A stretch of DNA of 64,000 nucleotides from Persicaria tinctoria (Eukaryota > Streptophyta > Magnoliopsida > Caryophyllales > Polygonaceae). The notes below the pieces were generated by a model. It searched no databases, had not been told where the DNA came from, and saw only the letters and a program-made list of their open reading frames with translations. Numbering within the stretch: position 1 is the stretch's first letter; the number at the start of each line of letters is the position of its first letter. This document shows, piece after piece, positions 45,827 through 56,629 of the stretch. The DNA lies in NCBI GenBank assembly GCA_037127255.1, contig JBANSL010000003.1, positions 51,368,314 to 51,432,313 on the forward strand. Direction: 5' to 3'. The position numbers and the translations under genes were made by a program.

Positions 45827-45896
45827 AGCCTATTAGCTCAATGGGAGAGCATTGTGGTCATACACAAAGATGTGGGTTCAATTCCCACGTAGGCTT
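45827..45896 (+). tRNA. tRNA-like sequence (probable pseudogene or SINE head)
   Basis: A near-complete cloverleaf: acceptor AGCCTAT/GTAGGCT (7 pairs with one GU), TA, D arm GCTC...GAGC, T arm GTGGG-TTCAATT-CCCAC. Box A TAGCTCAATGGG and box B GGTTCAATTCC are good. The anticodon arm TTGTG/CACAA closes a loop of only 6 bases with CAT inside, and the variable loop is 4 bases, so it is probably not a working tRNA. It lies inside the Mutator-like element. Confidence 0.5.
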
Positions 45897-45999
45897 ATTA
45901 TTCATTAATCAACACCGACTATCAACTTATGTTTAGAACAAGTCAAGCTTGCTACATCACCAAATTCATGTGTCAAGTAAAAACAATTCATATGTCAAG

Positions 46000-46570
46000 T
46001 AAAACACATTATATGTCATGTAAATCCGGTATGAGTGACATGTAAATTCAGTATGGGTTATGGGTTATTTTTGGTGCTGCTATCACATAATTTAGTGGCA
46101 TAAGTGCTTGGATTAGCATGTTTCTTTGCTTGAGGGACTCGCAACGCAGAAGTGAGTTCATTATTAATAAAACATCAAATGAGGGCCACTTTAGTTTCTT
46201 TGCTTGGATTAGCATATTTCTTTGCTTGGATTAGCATGTCTTCTTATTGTTGAAATTAATAAAGTTGTTGGAAGGCCACTTTAGTTTCACAGTCATTCCA
46301 GTAGAGTGAGTTCCACCAGTCGTTCGGCTTATCCCACACTTGAAATGTAGGAAGAGGAAGATTGTTGTTGCCCAACAAGAGCCTTTTTCTTTATATTAAA
46401 GGATATAAACTGTCATGTTAATACCATTACATGTCATGTTATTTTCATTCATTAAGGAGAAGAGGCTCTATTTGCATTACCTATCATGTTATTCGCATTA
46501 CCTGTCATGTTAAATAGTATAACATGTCATGTTAATAGCATCACCTGTCATGTTATTTTCTTTCATTAAG
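46000..46570. repeat. Degenerate short repeats (tgtcatgtta and cttggattagcat words)
   Basis: Words such as acatgtcatgttaat recur at about 46010-46060 and 46410-46560, and tttctttgcttggattagcat recurs at 46120-46240. A further roughly 52-bp duplication is at 47050-47125. Irregular spacing; no known family. Confidence 0.5.
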
Positions 46571-47498
46571 GCAAGCTTTTTCACAATCAATATTTTTTTA
46601 AAATGAAGATTATATATATAAGGCAAATAGATAAAGCACTGATTAATCATTGCAGCGCTAGCATAAACAGCAGCTTCATCCCCACCCCTTGTCCAGTGTA
46701 ACAGCAACAACATTGACAACATCAACCGTGCACAACATTGACAGCATCAACAAACTAGCAATGTTACAATGCTCAAGAATACACTGATTGATCCACCAAA
46801 AGAAATTACCATGCCAGTTCAGGTGCCGAAAACACCCATTAAAAGAGAATGTGTGGTGATAGTTGCACAGTTATCTTCAATATGGAACTTGTACAGAAGT
46901 TTCACTCTTGCTATAAATATTTATGAATAAAAGATGTTATCTATATCAAGGTTCAAGGGCACTAATTGACAGCCATTACAATAAAACGCAGCATAGTTTG
47001 TACACATCAAAACATAGCTTTGGTACACCAGATCGATCAAAGAAAATCCTGCATACATGACATGAACTTATATTAACATGTCATTCAAATCCTGGATACA
47101 TGATATGAACTTATATTAACATAGCTTTGGTAGCAATTGAAACGAAATTGGACAAATCTGATGAGCGATTAAGTAGTACCTATAGCTTTAAGAAGGAGAA
47201 CTGATGTTGGGGGAGTTTTGAGTATGAAAGTAAAGCACTAAAGCTCTTATCCTGTCATCCCAAAGCAAGAAATCAAAATTGTGACTGAAAATTGAAATCC
47301 AGGACCATCAAGAAGCAGGAATCAAAACCCTAATTTACACTATAGAAATCAAAACCCCAAATCAACAATTTCTATCTATGTATCCCTAAATTAGGTTTAA
47401 TAGATGGAAAATCAGGGAGATGCCAAAACCTTAACCCTAGAATTTTCACTTACAATCGATCAACAACTGCCTTCGACTCATAGCTGCCTCTATCGACC

Positions 47499-47720
47499 TT
47501 AGCAATTGCCTTCAATTTCGTAGGAGTCGTGCACCACTAGCCTCAAAATCTGCCAGATCTGGAGAAATTTCCTAGCGACAGGATCGACCGCAACAATGGC
47601 ATCCGGGTTTGGGGACGCCATGGGAGACGAATGGGAGGAAGAAGGACCAAGATGACTGCGCTCAAGCCCTCCCGTCGAGCCCGGAGGCCTATCGCCTAGA
47701 GTCGCGAACCCCGCCTCCAA
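47499..47720 (-). pseudogene. Exon-like ORF at the right end of the Mutator-like element
   Basis: A minus-strand frame open for 73 codons. An internal ATG at about 47621 gives MASPNPDAIVAVDPVARKF, then an Ile/Leu/Val-rich stretch to TAA. CT-rich sequence upstream resembles a 5' leader. No family recognised; a captured first exon is plausible. Confidence 0.35.
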
Positions 47721-47892
47721 CGACGGCGTCTTCCCTCATCCTTCCCTTTCTCTCTCACTGTTGCGCGCTTTTCTCTCTCCCACCGGTTGCAGGCTGTGAG
47801 AAACCGGTTACTTTGCAATTTTTTTTTTTTGGGTTAACCCCCGCAATCCAACCGGATATTTAGGTTAGTTTTGCAAATAACCCATATATCTA

Positions 47893-48386
47893 TATATGTA
47901 TAAGATAAATTTTGACCCAATCTGATTAGATATGAATATATTTTTAGAAGATATTAACCAAATTTAAATCCTATTATTTAAGATAAGATTTAATAATTAA
48001 TATATGCATAAGATAAATTTTTTATTCATATATATATATATGCATATAATAGATTTGATTCTATCTTATAGATTTGTGGCTATAGATGCCATATTTACAA
48101 ATTATCATGTATAAAAAAAAAAAGATGCTACGGGGGTTTTTTTTTTTTCAAAAACTCTATCTCAACTTTTAACCCTATAAATATTACCTAATTTACATCC
48201 AATTCAACTACTATATTTTTTTCTCTTCTTCTTTTTAATATTTATTTTTTACGTATTTCTTCTCTAACTCATTGATCAATGTAGTTATATACATCTACAT
48301 AAATTTGTTATAGTCTTTGATATGTAGGTGTTCAATCTAATCGTATTAGCATGTGCTTTTTTATTTTGCAGAAATATAATTTAACG
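47893..48386. other. AT-rich non-coding stretch
   Basis: Between the Mutator-like element and the second hAT element. No ORF; poly-T and poly-A runs near 48110-48150. Confidence 0.4.
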
Positions 48387-48394
48387 GTACAGAG

Positions 48395-49020
48395 TAGGGG
48401 TGGGCGCGGGACGGGACGGGACGGAGGTCGTCCCGCGTCCCGTCCCACGTTATTTTTGCGGGACGGGACCGGGACGGGATTCAACCTTTTTTTTTAATCC
48501 CGCACGGGCCTTGTCCCTCACGGGACGGGACGGGACGGGCCTCGTCACTCAAATAAAAAAGATTATAAAAACATAAAAAATTTCCTATATATTTTGCGAT
48601 TTTTAAATACGTAACACATATATATCTAGATTTTTTTTTTTATTTTACGGATTCACCTATGTACACACTGTGTATAAACTCCGTATGACAGTATGTATAT
48701 ATTTTTTTAATCGAAAATTCGAAACACTTTGTATATAATCCGTATTACAGTTTGTAATCTAATATATATATATATATATATCTATAGTATATATATTATA
48801 TAATATACTTTAATAACATAATATTTATTGCAATCTAATATACTGTAATCTAATATATATGCGGGACGGGACGAGATTTGCGGGATTGGAACGGGTCGTC
48901 CGGCGTCCCGTCCCGCATAATTTTTGCGGGACGGGACCGGAACGGGATTCACTATTTTTTTTCGAAATCCCACCGGGATCGGGACGGGACCGGAATTTGC
49001 GGGATTTGTGCCCACCCCTA
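48395..49020. mobile_element. Non-autonomous hAT-type element (626 bp), rich in cgggac words
   Basis: Ends TAGGGGTGGGCGC (left) and, reverse complemented, TAGGGGTGGGCAC (right). A perfect 8-bp duplication GTACAGAG is at 48387-48394 and 49021-49028. The subterminal 130 bp on each side carry many CGGGACGGG words in opposing orientation, so the ends fold strongly. The centre is AT-rich with a TA repeat near 48765-48785. No transposase. Confidence 0.88.
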
Positions 49021-49159
49021 GTACAGAGAATAAGGAAGCTCTAATCCCGAATTTTTACATATACTAGAGGCATGGTACAAGTGTTCTTTCAATCAATTCC
49101 TAATTAGTTCTTTCACTATGTAAATTTAAGGTGTCCCCTTCACCATGTACATTGTTTAT

Positions 49160-49771
49160 TTTTTTTAGTAGATAAAAAGGGGTGGTTCTTACGACAGAAC
49201 GCCACCCTGATCATCTTTTCAGATGATGTTACAGAATTCCCTATTAAAAGGGAGATTATCCATATTACAAATGTCATTACATCTAGCTATGAAATCTGCT
49301 GCACCATTAGCTCCACGGAAGCAATGTTTGTACTTTATGTGCTCAAATTCCGATTGCATCTTCTTGATTAGCTCAATTTGCCACCATATTACCCATATAG
49401 GTCTTGTATCGTCGTTTATAGCCTTGATCACTTCCAAACAGTCACCTTCAATTATTACTCTGCGTAAACCTCTTCTCAAAGCCAATTTTTTACCCGCACA
49501 AAATGCAGCTGCTTCGGTTTGGATAGCTGAGCCACTATCTACCTTCTGATGAAAAATATCTATAACACTTCCATCACAGTTCCTAAGAATCCCACCTACT
49601 TGGCAGCAACCAGTAGGTTTAGTTGAGCCATCTACATTAATTTTGTTGGTGGCCCTAGGCGGCTTTTTCCATTTGATAACAATCCTCCGTATGTCTAGTT
49701 TTGTGCTTTTATTGGGATTGGCATTCAACCAATCTCTCACCTGCACATAAGATCTAATGGCAACTTGTGAG
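49160..49771 (-). pseudogene. 3' end of an L1-type LINE with RNase H domain
   Basis: The minus-strand frame (49219-49824) is open for 201 codons. The RNase H-like domain starts near residue 60 (TNKINVDGSTK, VGGILRNCDGSVI, TEAAAFCAGKKLAL, RVIIEGDCLEVIKAI, NGAADFIARCND). Asp, Glu and Asp positions of the fold are present. The first 17 codons come from the G LTR remnant. A downstream CCCCTTTTTATC and A run (49160-49185, complement) resembles a LINE 3' end. It is 5'-truncated, with no target duplication. Confidence 0.75.
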
Positions 49772-49823
49772 ATAGCGGGAACCCGATTATGCATATAATT
49801 ATTTATTTTCTGGTGTTCCGTCA
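49772..49823 (-). repeat. Remnant of the 3' LTR of element G (52 bp)
   Basis: Matches the start of the G LTR (53931-53982) with few changes, including CGGGAACCCGATTATGCATAT and the TGACG terminus. The rest of the LTR is replaced by LINE sequence. Confidence 0.75.
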
Positions 49824-50044
49824 CAGCTCCTCGGACCTTAGTTAAGATGAGTCTTAGCTAGGGTTCGATTCAAACGAGACAACATATGCATTTTTACTTT
49901 GTCTTCGTTCGGAAGAGTACTCGATATATCAGACTTTTGGTGTAATGTTTTAACTAAGTTTGTTTGGTCTGGGCTGTACCCAACTTATTAGTGGGTTGCC
50001 TACGTATCTCTTGTGAAGAGAATCAAGCCTTTCGTAGTTCAATC

Positions 50045-50865
50045 AGGAAGTCCTCCGCAGAAAAGAGCTCCGGCGTTGAGGAGCTTTAATTTACACTCAA
50101 TTAGAGTTTATTTCCGAGAGCTTACCAGCTACGAGCGGGAGGCCCTCCGCGGATGAGAGCTCCGGCGTTGAGGAGCTTTAATTAACACTCATTTAGAGTT
50201 TATTTCCGAGAGCTTACCAGCTACGAGCGGGAGGCCCTCCGCCAGCATAGCTCCAGCAACGAGGGACTTATCAAATGTGCTCTGAGAGGACAAAGCTATG
50301 ATCGGAGCCCCTCCGCGAGCAATAGCTCCGGCGTTGTGGAGCTTTAATTTACACTCATTTAGAGTTTATTTCCGAGAGCTTACCAGCTACGAGCGGGAGG
50401 CCCTCTGTGAGCATAGCTCTAGGATTGAGGGACTTATCAAATGTTCTATGAGAGGACAAAGCTACGATCGGAGCCCCTCCGCGAGTAAAAGCTCCAGCGT
50501 TGAGGAGATTTAATTTACACTCATTTAGAGTTTATTTCCGAGAACTTACCAGCTACGAGCGGGAGGCCCTCCGTGAGCATAGCTCTAGCATTGAGGGACT
50601 TAGTTTATACTCTTTAAGAGTTTTATCTTCGCGAGCTTTACCAGCTACGAGTAGGATGCCCTCTGCGAGACTAGCTCCAACGTCGAGGTACTCAATTTAT
50701 ACTCATTTAAGAGTTTATCTCTACGAGCTTTATAACCAGCTACGAGTAGGAGGCCCTCTGCGAGCATAGCTCCAGCGTCGAGGGACTTATCAAATGTGCT
50801 CTGAGAGGACAAAGCTACGGTCGGAGCCCCTCCGGGAGCAATAGCTCCGGCGTAGGGGGGCTTAT
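50045..50865. repeat. Tandem array, type 1 (about 10 units of 72-93 bp)
   Basis: Units share gagcttaccagctacgagcgggaggccctcc, then gagcatagctccagcg and gagtttatttccgag. Unit starts (gctcc core) near 50060, 50148, 50240, 50313, 50405, 50481, 50572, 50664, 50758 and 50832. Confidence 0.85.
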
Positions 50866-51295
50866 GAGAGAATCGTTTCGATTGGAGGCTCGACGCGGAG
50901 CAAAGCTCCAGCGTCCTGAGGACTTATTGAAGAACTCATCTCTTAAAATTTCTTCGATCGGGGCCCGATGCGGAGCAAAGCTCCAGTGTCCTGGGGACTT
51001 ATAACTCATCTTCGAGAATTGCTTCGATCGGAGGCTCGACGCGGAGTAGAGCTCCAGCATCCTGGGGACTTATTGAAGAACTCATCTCCGAAAGTTGCTT
51101 CAATCAGAGGTCCGACGTGGAGCAAAGCTCCAGCGTCCATGGGACTTATAACTCATCTCCGAGAATTGCTTCGATCGGAGGCCCGACGCGGAACAAACCT
51201 CCAGTGTCCTGGGACTTATTTAATAACTCATCTCCGATAATTGCTTTGATCGGAGGCTCGACGCGGAGTAGAGCTCCAGCGTCCCGGGGACTTAA
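50866..51295. repeat. Tandem array, type 2 (6 units of about 74 bp)
   Basis: Units share ttgcttcgatcggaggc, cgacgcggagcaaagctcc and ggggacttat. Same core as type 1 but different flanks. Confidence 0.85.
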
Positions 51296-52000
51296 TAAAA
51301 TATCTGATCTGGGAGGCAAGCTCTACGACCAGATGCCCGACGCCGGGCAAGATCACGCGTTAAGGGACATAATAAAATATCTAATCCGGGAGGCATGTTC
51401 TACGACCGGATGCCCGACGCGGAGCAAGATCACGCATTAAGGGGCTTGATAAAATATCTGATCCGGGAGGCAAGCTCTACGACCAGATGCCCGACCCAGA
51501 GCAAGATCACGCGTTAAGGGACTTCATAAAATATCTGATCCGGGAGGCAAGCCATACGACCGGATGCCCGACGCGGAGCAAGATCACGCGTTTAAGGGAC
51601 TTAATAAAATATCTGATCTGGGAGGCAAGCTCTACGACCGGATGCCCGACGCGGAGCAAGATCACGCGTTAAGGGACATAATAAAATACCTGATCTGGGA
51701 GGCAAGCTCTACGACCGGATGCCCGACGTGGAGCAAGATCACGCGTTAAGGGACTTAATAAAATATCTGATCCGGGAGGCAAGCTCTACGACCGGATGCC
51801 CGACCCAGAGCAAGATCACGCGTTAAGGGACTTAATAAAATATCTTATCTGGGAGGCAAGCTCTACAACCGGATGGCCGACGCGGAGCAAGATGACGCGT
51901 TAAGGGTCTTAATAAAATATCTGATCCAGGAGGCAAGCTCTACGACCAGATGCCCGACGCGGAGCAAGATCGCGTGTTATGGGACTTAATAAAAAATATC
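51296..52000. repeat. Tandem array, type 3 (9 units of 76-77 bp)
   Basis: The most uniform block: gaggcaagctctacgacc, gatgcccgacgcggagc, aagatcacgcgttaaggg, aataaaatatctgatc. Cores at about 51339, 51415, 51491, 51567, 51645, 51722, 51799, 51876 and 51953. Uniformity suggests recent amplification. Confidence 0.9.
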
Positions 52001-52440
52001 ATCTCTGAGAATGCAGCTTCGATCAGAGGCTCGATGCGGAGCAAGATCACGCGTTATGGGACAAAATAAAATAATATCATCTCTGAGAATGTACCTTCGA
52101 TCAAAGGCCCGACGCGCAGCCAAGCTCCAGCGTCCTTGGGACTTGATAAAAAGTATCATCTCTGAGAATGTAGGTTCGATCAGAGGCCCGACGCGGAGCC
52201 AAGCTCCAGCGTCCTTGGGACATTATATAAAGTATCATCTCTGAGAATGCATCTTCGATTAGAGTCCCGACGCGGAGCCAAGCTCCAGCGTTCATGGGAC
52301 TTTATAAAAAGTATCATCTCTGAGAATGTAGCTTCGATCAGAGGCCCGGTGTGGAGCCAAGCTCTAGCGTCCTGGGACTTAATAAAAACTCTAATCCGAG
52401 AGGCAAGCTCTACGACCGGATGCCCGATCGGGTAGAAATC
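52001..52440. repeat. Tandem array, type 4 (5 units of about 78 bp) and partial type 3 unit
   Basis: Units share tatcatctctgagaatg, cttcgatcagaggc and cgacgcggagccaagctcc. A partial type 3 unit ends the array at about 52435. Confidence 0.85.
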
Positions 52441-53400
52441 GCAAAGTCAAATTTATACGTGATTTGCGTTAAAGTACACCATTGCTGGCTGATATGGTGC
52501 GATGAAGAATTCCTCTAAAGTTGATGCTTTAATTTTGAAGATAGATTGACGAGATCGATGATGCAGAAATGACGCGTTCGGAAACACGCTATCGACGTAA
52601 GCGGAAATGCAGAGTAAACGTGATCTCAGGCGTTGTTCCACTCCATCTTTAATCGATGTTTGTTGCTTGACAAATCAACCAGTCCGCGGATGGTGCAGTA
52701 TGACGATCTCTAGATTATGCACCCATTGCTTATAAAGACATCATTTTTGTGCGGACGATTAATTACATCTTGAAGTATGGAAAGGCAAAGTGGGATTCCA
52801 TATGACAACCACGAAGCTTCCAATCTATACTAGCTAGGCAAAAACATCCCTCCCACCAAATCTCAGTACTCATTACTCAAGTGTTCTTATATATATATAC
52901 TCAAACTTTAATTTCGGAATCGTAGCCGCTGCTACTTGCCTTAACATATGATAGCAATGTTCTTCTTCATTTTAAACATGCAAGTGTTCAAATGTTGAAG
53001 TTATCATCCCATCCTAATATTTTCGTAGGGGATACCATATGCCTGAGCTGAATTAAGGAAGCAAGTAGCTCCTTCATCGATATTTCAATATATACGGGCT
53101 TATGATGCCCACTACACCCTTTTATATCAAAAAGCCTATAATTATTTATACAAGGGGTCTAAAAGAGCTTGTAGAAAGAATAGCTTTTAAAGGTACAAGT
53201 CTACCCAATTGCATGCATTCAAGATTCAACACTTAAAATGAGATCTATAGATCGATCTGTGCATCTCCCAAATGAATCCGCGTACTAGTTTTCTTCCGCT
53301 ATCCAATCATCTAAAATAATTTTTCAAAATCGAACTCAATCGGAGCTAAATTAGTAGGTACTCCGTTTTAATTTTAAATTACCTCTTAGCGTGAGAGTGT
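52441..53400. other. Unique 5' internal part of element G
   Basis: No ORF over 62 codons and no repeats. I see nothing functional beyond its position next to the primer site. Confidence 0.4.
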
Positions 53401-53417
53401 TCCCACAGACGGCGCCA
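53401..53417 (-). promoter_or_regulatory. Primer binding site of element G
   Basis: The minus strand reads TGGCGCCGTCTGTGGGA, one base from the LTR end. This sequence is common at this position in plant Tat-type Ty3/gypsy elements. It differs from the tRNA-Asp sites of A, B and C. Confidence 0.75.
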
Positions 53418-53418
53418 A

Positions 53419-53982
53419 TGACGAAACCCGATTTTCAGAATCCCGTGTTGGCAGGTTCCGGGATCAAGTGAGACGCAAGCGAGCTCAAACGATCGCGCTT
53501 ACCTAAGATGCGGGACAAGATTACCGTCGGCGTACCCAAACATGTGCTGATCCGAGCTCAAGCCATAAGCGGACCACCATCCTCCCAAGGTTCCATCAAC
53601 GTCGGTTTTTTACCAGCCGAGTCTAATCCCGCTAAAAAGAGGGGCTCAAAGCTAGGGAATCCGGCCTAAGCCGTTGGAGATTCCAATTTTGGACCCCTGC
53701 TTATGAGGCCTCGCCTTCTTATTTATAGTGCATGCAAACCTTCACGCGAGCCCACCCGTCGCCAAATGTCATGCCTCGTGACATGTGGGAGGGAGGCATG
53801 TATGCCATGTGTTGCATGTCTCATGACATGTGGGAGGGAGGCATGTATGCCAAGTGTCGGTAGGAGTTTTTAGTGGGGTTTTCCACATCTTGGTCGGGTT
53901 TATAATCAACCTAAAAATGGGTTGATTTATATAGCGGGAACCCGATTATGCATATGTTTATTTATTTTTTGGTGTTTCGTCA
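53419..53982 (-). repeat. 5' LTR of element G (564 bp)
   Basis: Plus strand starts TGACGAAAC and ends GTTTCGTCA, a 9-bp perfect inverted end. A minus-strand TATA box (CTATAAATAAG, 53718-53728) lies mid-LTR. A 53-bp direct repeat within the LTR (53768-53860, around catgacatgtgggaggga) is notable. Confidence 0.85.
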
Positions 53983-54771
53983 GATGCGGAATCGTCGAGC
54001 TCGGCTTTTCAGCCATTAGGGTTTCAATTTGCTGATTCTGGATTTGGTTGATGATGTCAGCGACGAAGGCGGTTGCGGCCGAGCCGAAGGTTGAGGCGGA
54101 GGGCTACTCCTCATCCTCGACTTGTGGTGGAGGCTCGGGAGGAGAAACGTGGGGTGCGACTACGAACAACACTATGTAGATCATATACTTGATCGCTTCT
54201 TCTGAAACTCGATTTTTGCCTCCTGCAATCTCAGGTGAGATTCTATCTATTTGTTTCTTCTTCTTTCGAAGGTGTTGATTTATATCAGATCTAGTGATTT
54301 TGGTTCGGGGAGCCTCCAATGTTCTAATGGGACTGACATTTATCGATTGCGATTGAGCAAGGAAGTTTCTAATGGTTTTCGATCCGCTTGATCTCGATCT
54401 TCCCACTACTAGAATAACGTCAATAGACATCGGATCTTTCATATCGGTCAAAAAAACGCATGATGTTAAAAATAAATATACCATCTGTTTTAAAATTATC
54501 GACGTTAATGATAATATATACATCGATGTTACTTTTTGGACAATGTTAAAAAGACATTTTGAATATTTTCTTAAAGCGCGCATATAACACTTGAATGAAC
54601 TTTGAGGTGGTAAAATATTAGTAGCTTCCAAACACTTAGCCAAAAAATAGGGACATTTTAAATTTTTTTGGTAAAAAAAAAAAGAACCAACTCCCAACAC
54701 TTACAAATAATCCAAACTGGCCGACATTTTAAATTCATTACCCTAGTTCAAACTGGCCGACATACAACACA
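53983..54771. other. Flank with a short exon-like frame and a possible CACTA-type end
   Basis: A 42-codon frame at 54051-54179 (MMSATKAVAAEPKVEAEGY, then Ser/Gly-rich) follows a gattagggttt-like leader and could be a first exon; not recognised. CACTACTAGAATAACG at 54404 matches the usual CACTA-element terminus, but no opposite end was found, so this is at most a fragment. Confidence 0.3.
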
Positions 54772-54949
54772 AACAAAAAAGAAAAAATTTGCAAAATAGG
54801 CACTTTATTTGGACGTATCTGCAAAATGGTCGCATTTTTTGACAATTTAGAAAAATGGCCACTATATATTCTTATTCTCAATTTTATTTTATTTTTTTAA
54901 TCTATTGTTGCCCCATCGTCCCTCTCTCTCTCCAATCTCTCTCTCCGCT

Positions 54950-55320
54950 CCCGATTGAAGGCGATTTTGGGTCTCGATCTCTCCGGCGCCGGATTGGAAG
55001 TCTCGATCTCGATCAATGGCGGCGAAGACCAGACAACGAAGTGGCGGCGAGATCTCGATCAATCTATGGAGGCGAGATCTCGATCTATCTATGGCGGCGA
55101 TATCGAGCGAGATCGAGTGAGGTTGGCGCCGAAGCCGTTGTCTGGTGGCGAGATCGAGGGAGCGAGGAAGCGCCTGAGGCGGTGGCGAGCGAGCGGCAGA
55201 AGGAGCAAGGGAGGGAGCGAGAGACGGAAGGAGCGAGGGAAGGAGCCAGCGCCGGAGGCCGGAGCGAGCAAAGGCGCCACCGAGCGGAGCAGCGAGGAGG
55301 TGAGGCGGTTGTACCAGTGA
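54950..55320 (+). other. GC-rich leader or exon-like block at the left end
   Basis: Open in two plus frames; the product is low-complexity Arg/Glu/Gly-rich (SKGGSERRKERGKEPAPEAG). ATCTCGATC words repeat at 54975-55130. More likely a 5' leader or promoter-proximal exon than a protein gene. Confidence 0.35.
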
Positions 55321-55382
55321 TGAAATTTTACATTTCTAGAATTGATTCTATACCTAGGGCTATGAAGACTTGAATTAGGTTT

Positions 55383-55655
55383 TTGGCATACTTTGCGAGA
55401 CTTTTGCTTCCTGAACCGCACCAGCTCAGGTTTCGGCCATATGTCCGGACAGCCGATCCATTGCCACCGCAACCTGCAATGCACACTTTTCTGTTTTCAA
55501 AACCTCCTTGTCACACAGATTATGCTGAGTTCCTAGGTATGTTTATGCCATATGCAGTGACTTACTCTGGGAACTCGAATGAGCTTGAGCTACTTCTGAG
55601 CGATTCTTCGCTTGAATTGCTTGATGCAGCAGATATTCGCGCTGGCTCCTCGTGA
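55383..55655 (+). pseudogene. Unrecognised 90-codon frame
   Basis: MAYFARLLLPEPHQLRFRPY is followed by a His/Pro-rich segment and a Leu/Ser-rich end. No domain recognised. Could be an exon of a captured gene; splice signals are not clear. Confidence 0.3.
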
Positions 55656-56629
55656 TCTTCCAGATGATCCTCCTCTCTTGTCTCTGACCTGCCTGTGTCG
55701 CTTGCTGCAGTTGATCCTCTCCCTGATTGCTCGTCATCACCCGGGCTCCCTTCTTGTTGCAACTCTGCACTCAGGTACACGCTATCCTCATCGTCAACCT
55801 GCAACCAGCCTCAAAAGGATTACTTAACTAGCCTAAAGAAACTACCAAAACAAGAGATAGAGAGAAGTTGTGCGCCATGTTCTTGGATAGTGGATGCAAA
55901 CCATAGGGTCTCTCTCTAGCATAGATGGTTTATCATAGACTCTAAATGGCCAGCCTATGCCTTCATCAATCGGGCACAAAAAACTGTAGCAAAGTCGCTC
56001 CACCTGCTCCAATGAATGAAACAACATAGCTGAATCCTCAATTCCATTCCCATCATATTACCATTCCAACAGGAGTTCATGTGAGAGCACCGGTGATTCG
56101 GTGAATGAAGAGGTAAGGAAGTGTAAATACGTATGGTATCATCTGTGTTGCTTAGCTTGAGTTCAATTGGGTGGACAATTTTTGTAGCGGTACAAGTTTG
56201 CTAGGCAAATCAAATGTTGGTTTTAAGAACATATTTTCTTTGTGCCTAACCCATTACCCACTTGTTTTAAATTTTTATACATACATATTTATGTAGCTGA
56301 TTTTGAAGCTGTAAAATGTACCATCTGTTGCAATTCTTTTGTGATTTTAATTAAAAAAAAAAAGGTGCCTTGTTTTAGTTTTAGGTTATTGTTGTGGGAT
56401 TTGAGTAAACGTTGTGATTTGTATTGCTTTTGAATGAATTAATTTGTATGGAGTACATGAAGTGATGAAGGTATAATTGTGCACTGTTGGAAACAAAGAA
56501 ACTGGAGCTGAAATCTACTTTGATCATTTTGATCAGAAAAGAACCTCACCCACTGCTTCTCTAGTTCTGCCCTTCCATATGATTTTGAGTTCAGTTTGTG
56601 TTATTGCAAGTTGATCTCTTTTTCATCTA

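Larger units (their letters stand above)
44560..47883. mobile_element. Mutator-like element with captured sequence (3.3 kb)
   Basis: A perfect 9-bp duplication ATATATCTA (44551-44559 and 47884-47892) flanks it, the length typical of Mutator-like insertions. The ends are diverged inverted repeats: left GAGGGAATTG...TACTAACCC, right (reverse complement) GGGTTATTTGCAAAACTAACC, followed on both sides by ccggatattt. There is no transposase. GC-rich exon-like blocks sit at both ends (44640-45070 and 47500-47800), a pattern seen in gene-carrying (Pack-MULE) elements. Confidence 0.75.
49824..53418 (-). mobile_element. Element G: internal region without coding capacity
   Basis: 3.6 kb between the LTR remnant and the primer site. 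No gag, protease or pol. On the minus strand, the 5' kilobase (53400-52440) is unique non-coding sequence. Then comes a 2.4-kb tandem array, then a short 3' part containing the phrase gttgcctacgtatctc (about 49996), often seen near the 3' LTR of Tat-type elements. It must be trans-mobilised. Confidence 0.75.

Noticed and set aside
45827..45896. Functional tRNA-Met gene
   Set aside because: The CAT triplet sits in a 6-base loop and the variable loop is short; more likely a pseudogene or SINE head.
49219..49824. Free-standing host RNase H gene
   Set aside because: The first codons come from an LTR remnant and the 3' side has a LINE-like tail; it is a LINE fragment.
50045..52440. Ribosomal spacer or centromeric satellite
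   Set aside because: The array lies between a primer site and an LTR remnant of element G, and no rRNA sequence is nearby.
54404..54700. CACTA transposon
   Set aside because: Only one CACTACTAG-type end was found; no opposite terminus and no 3-bp duplication pair.
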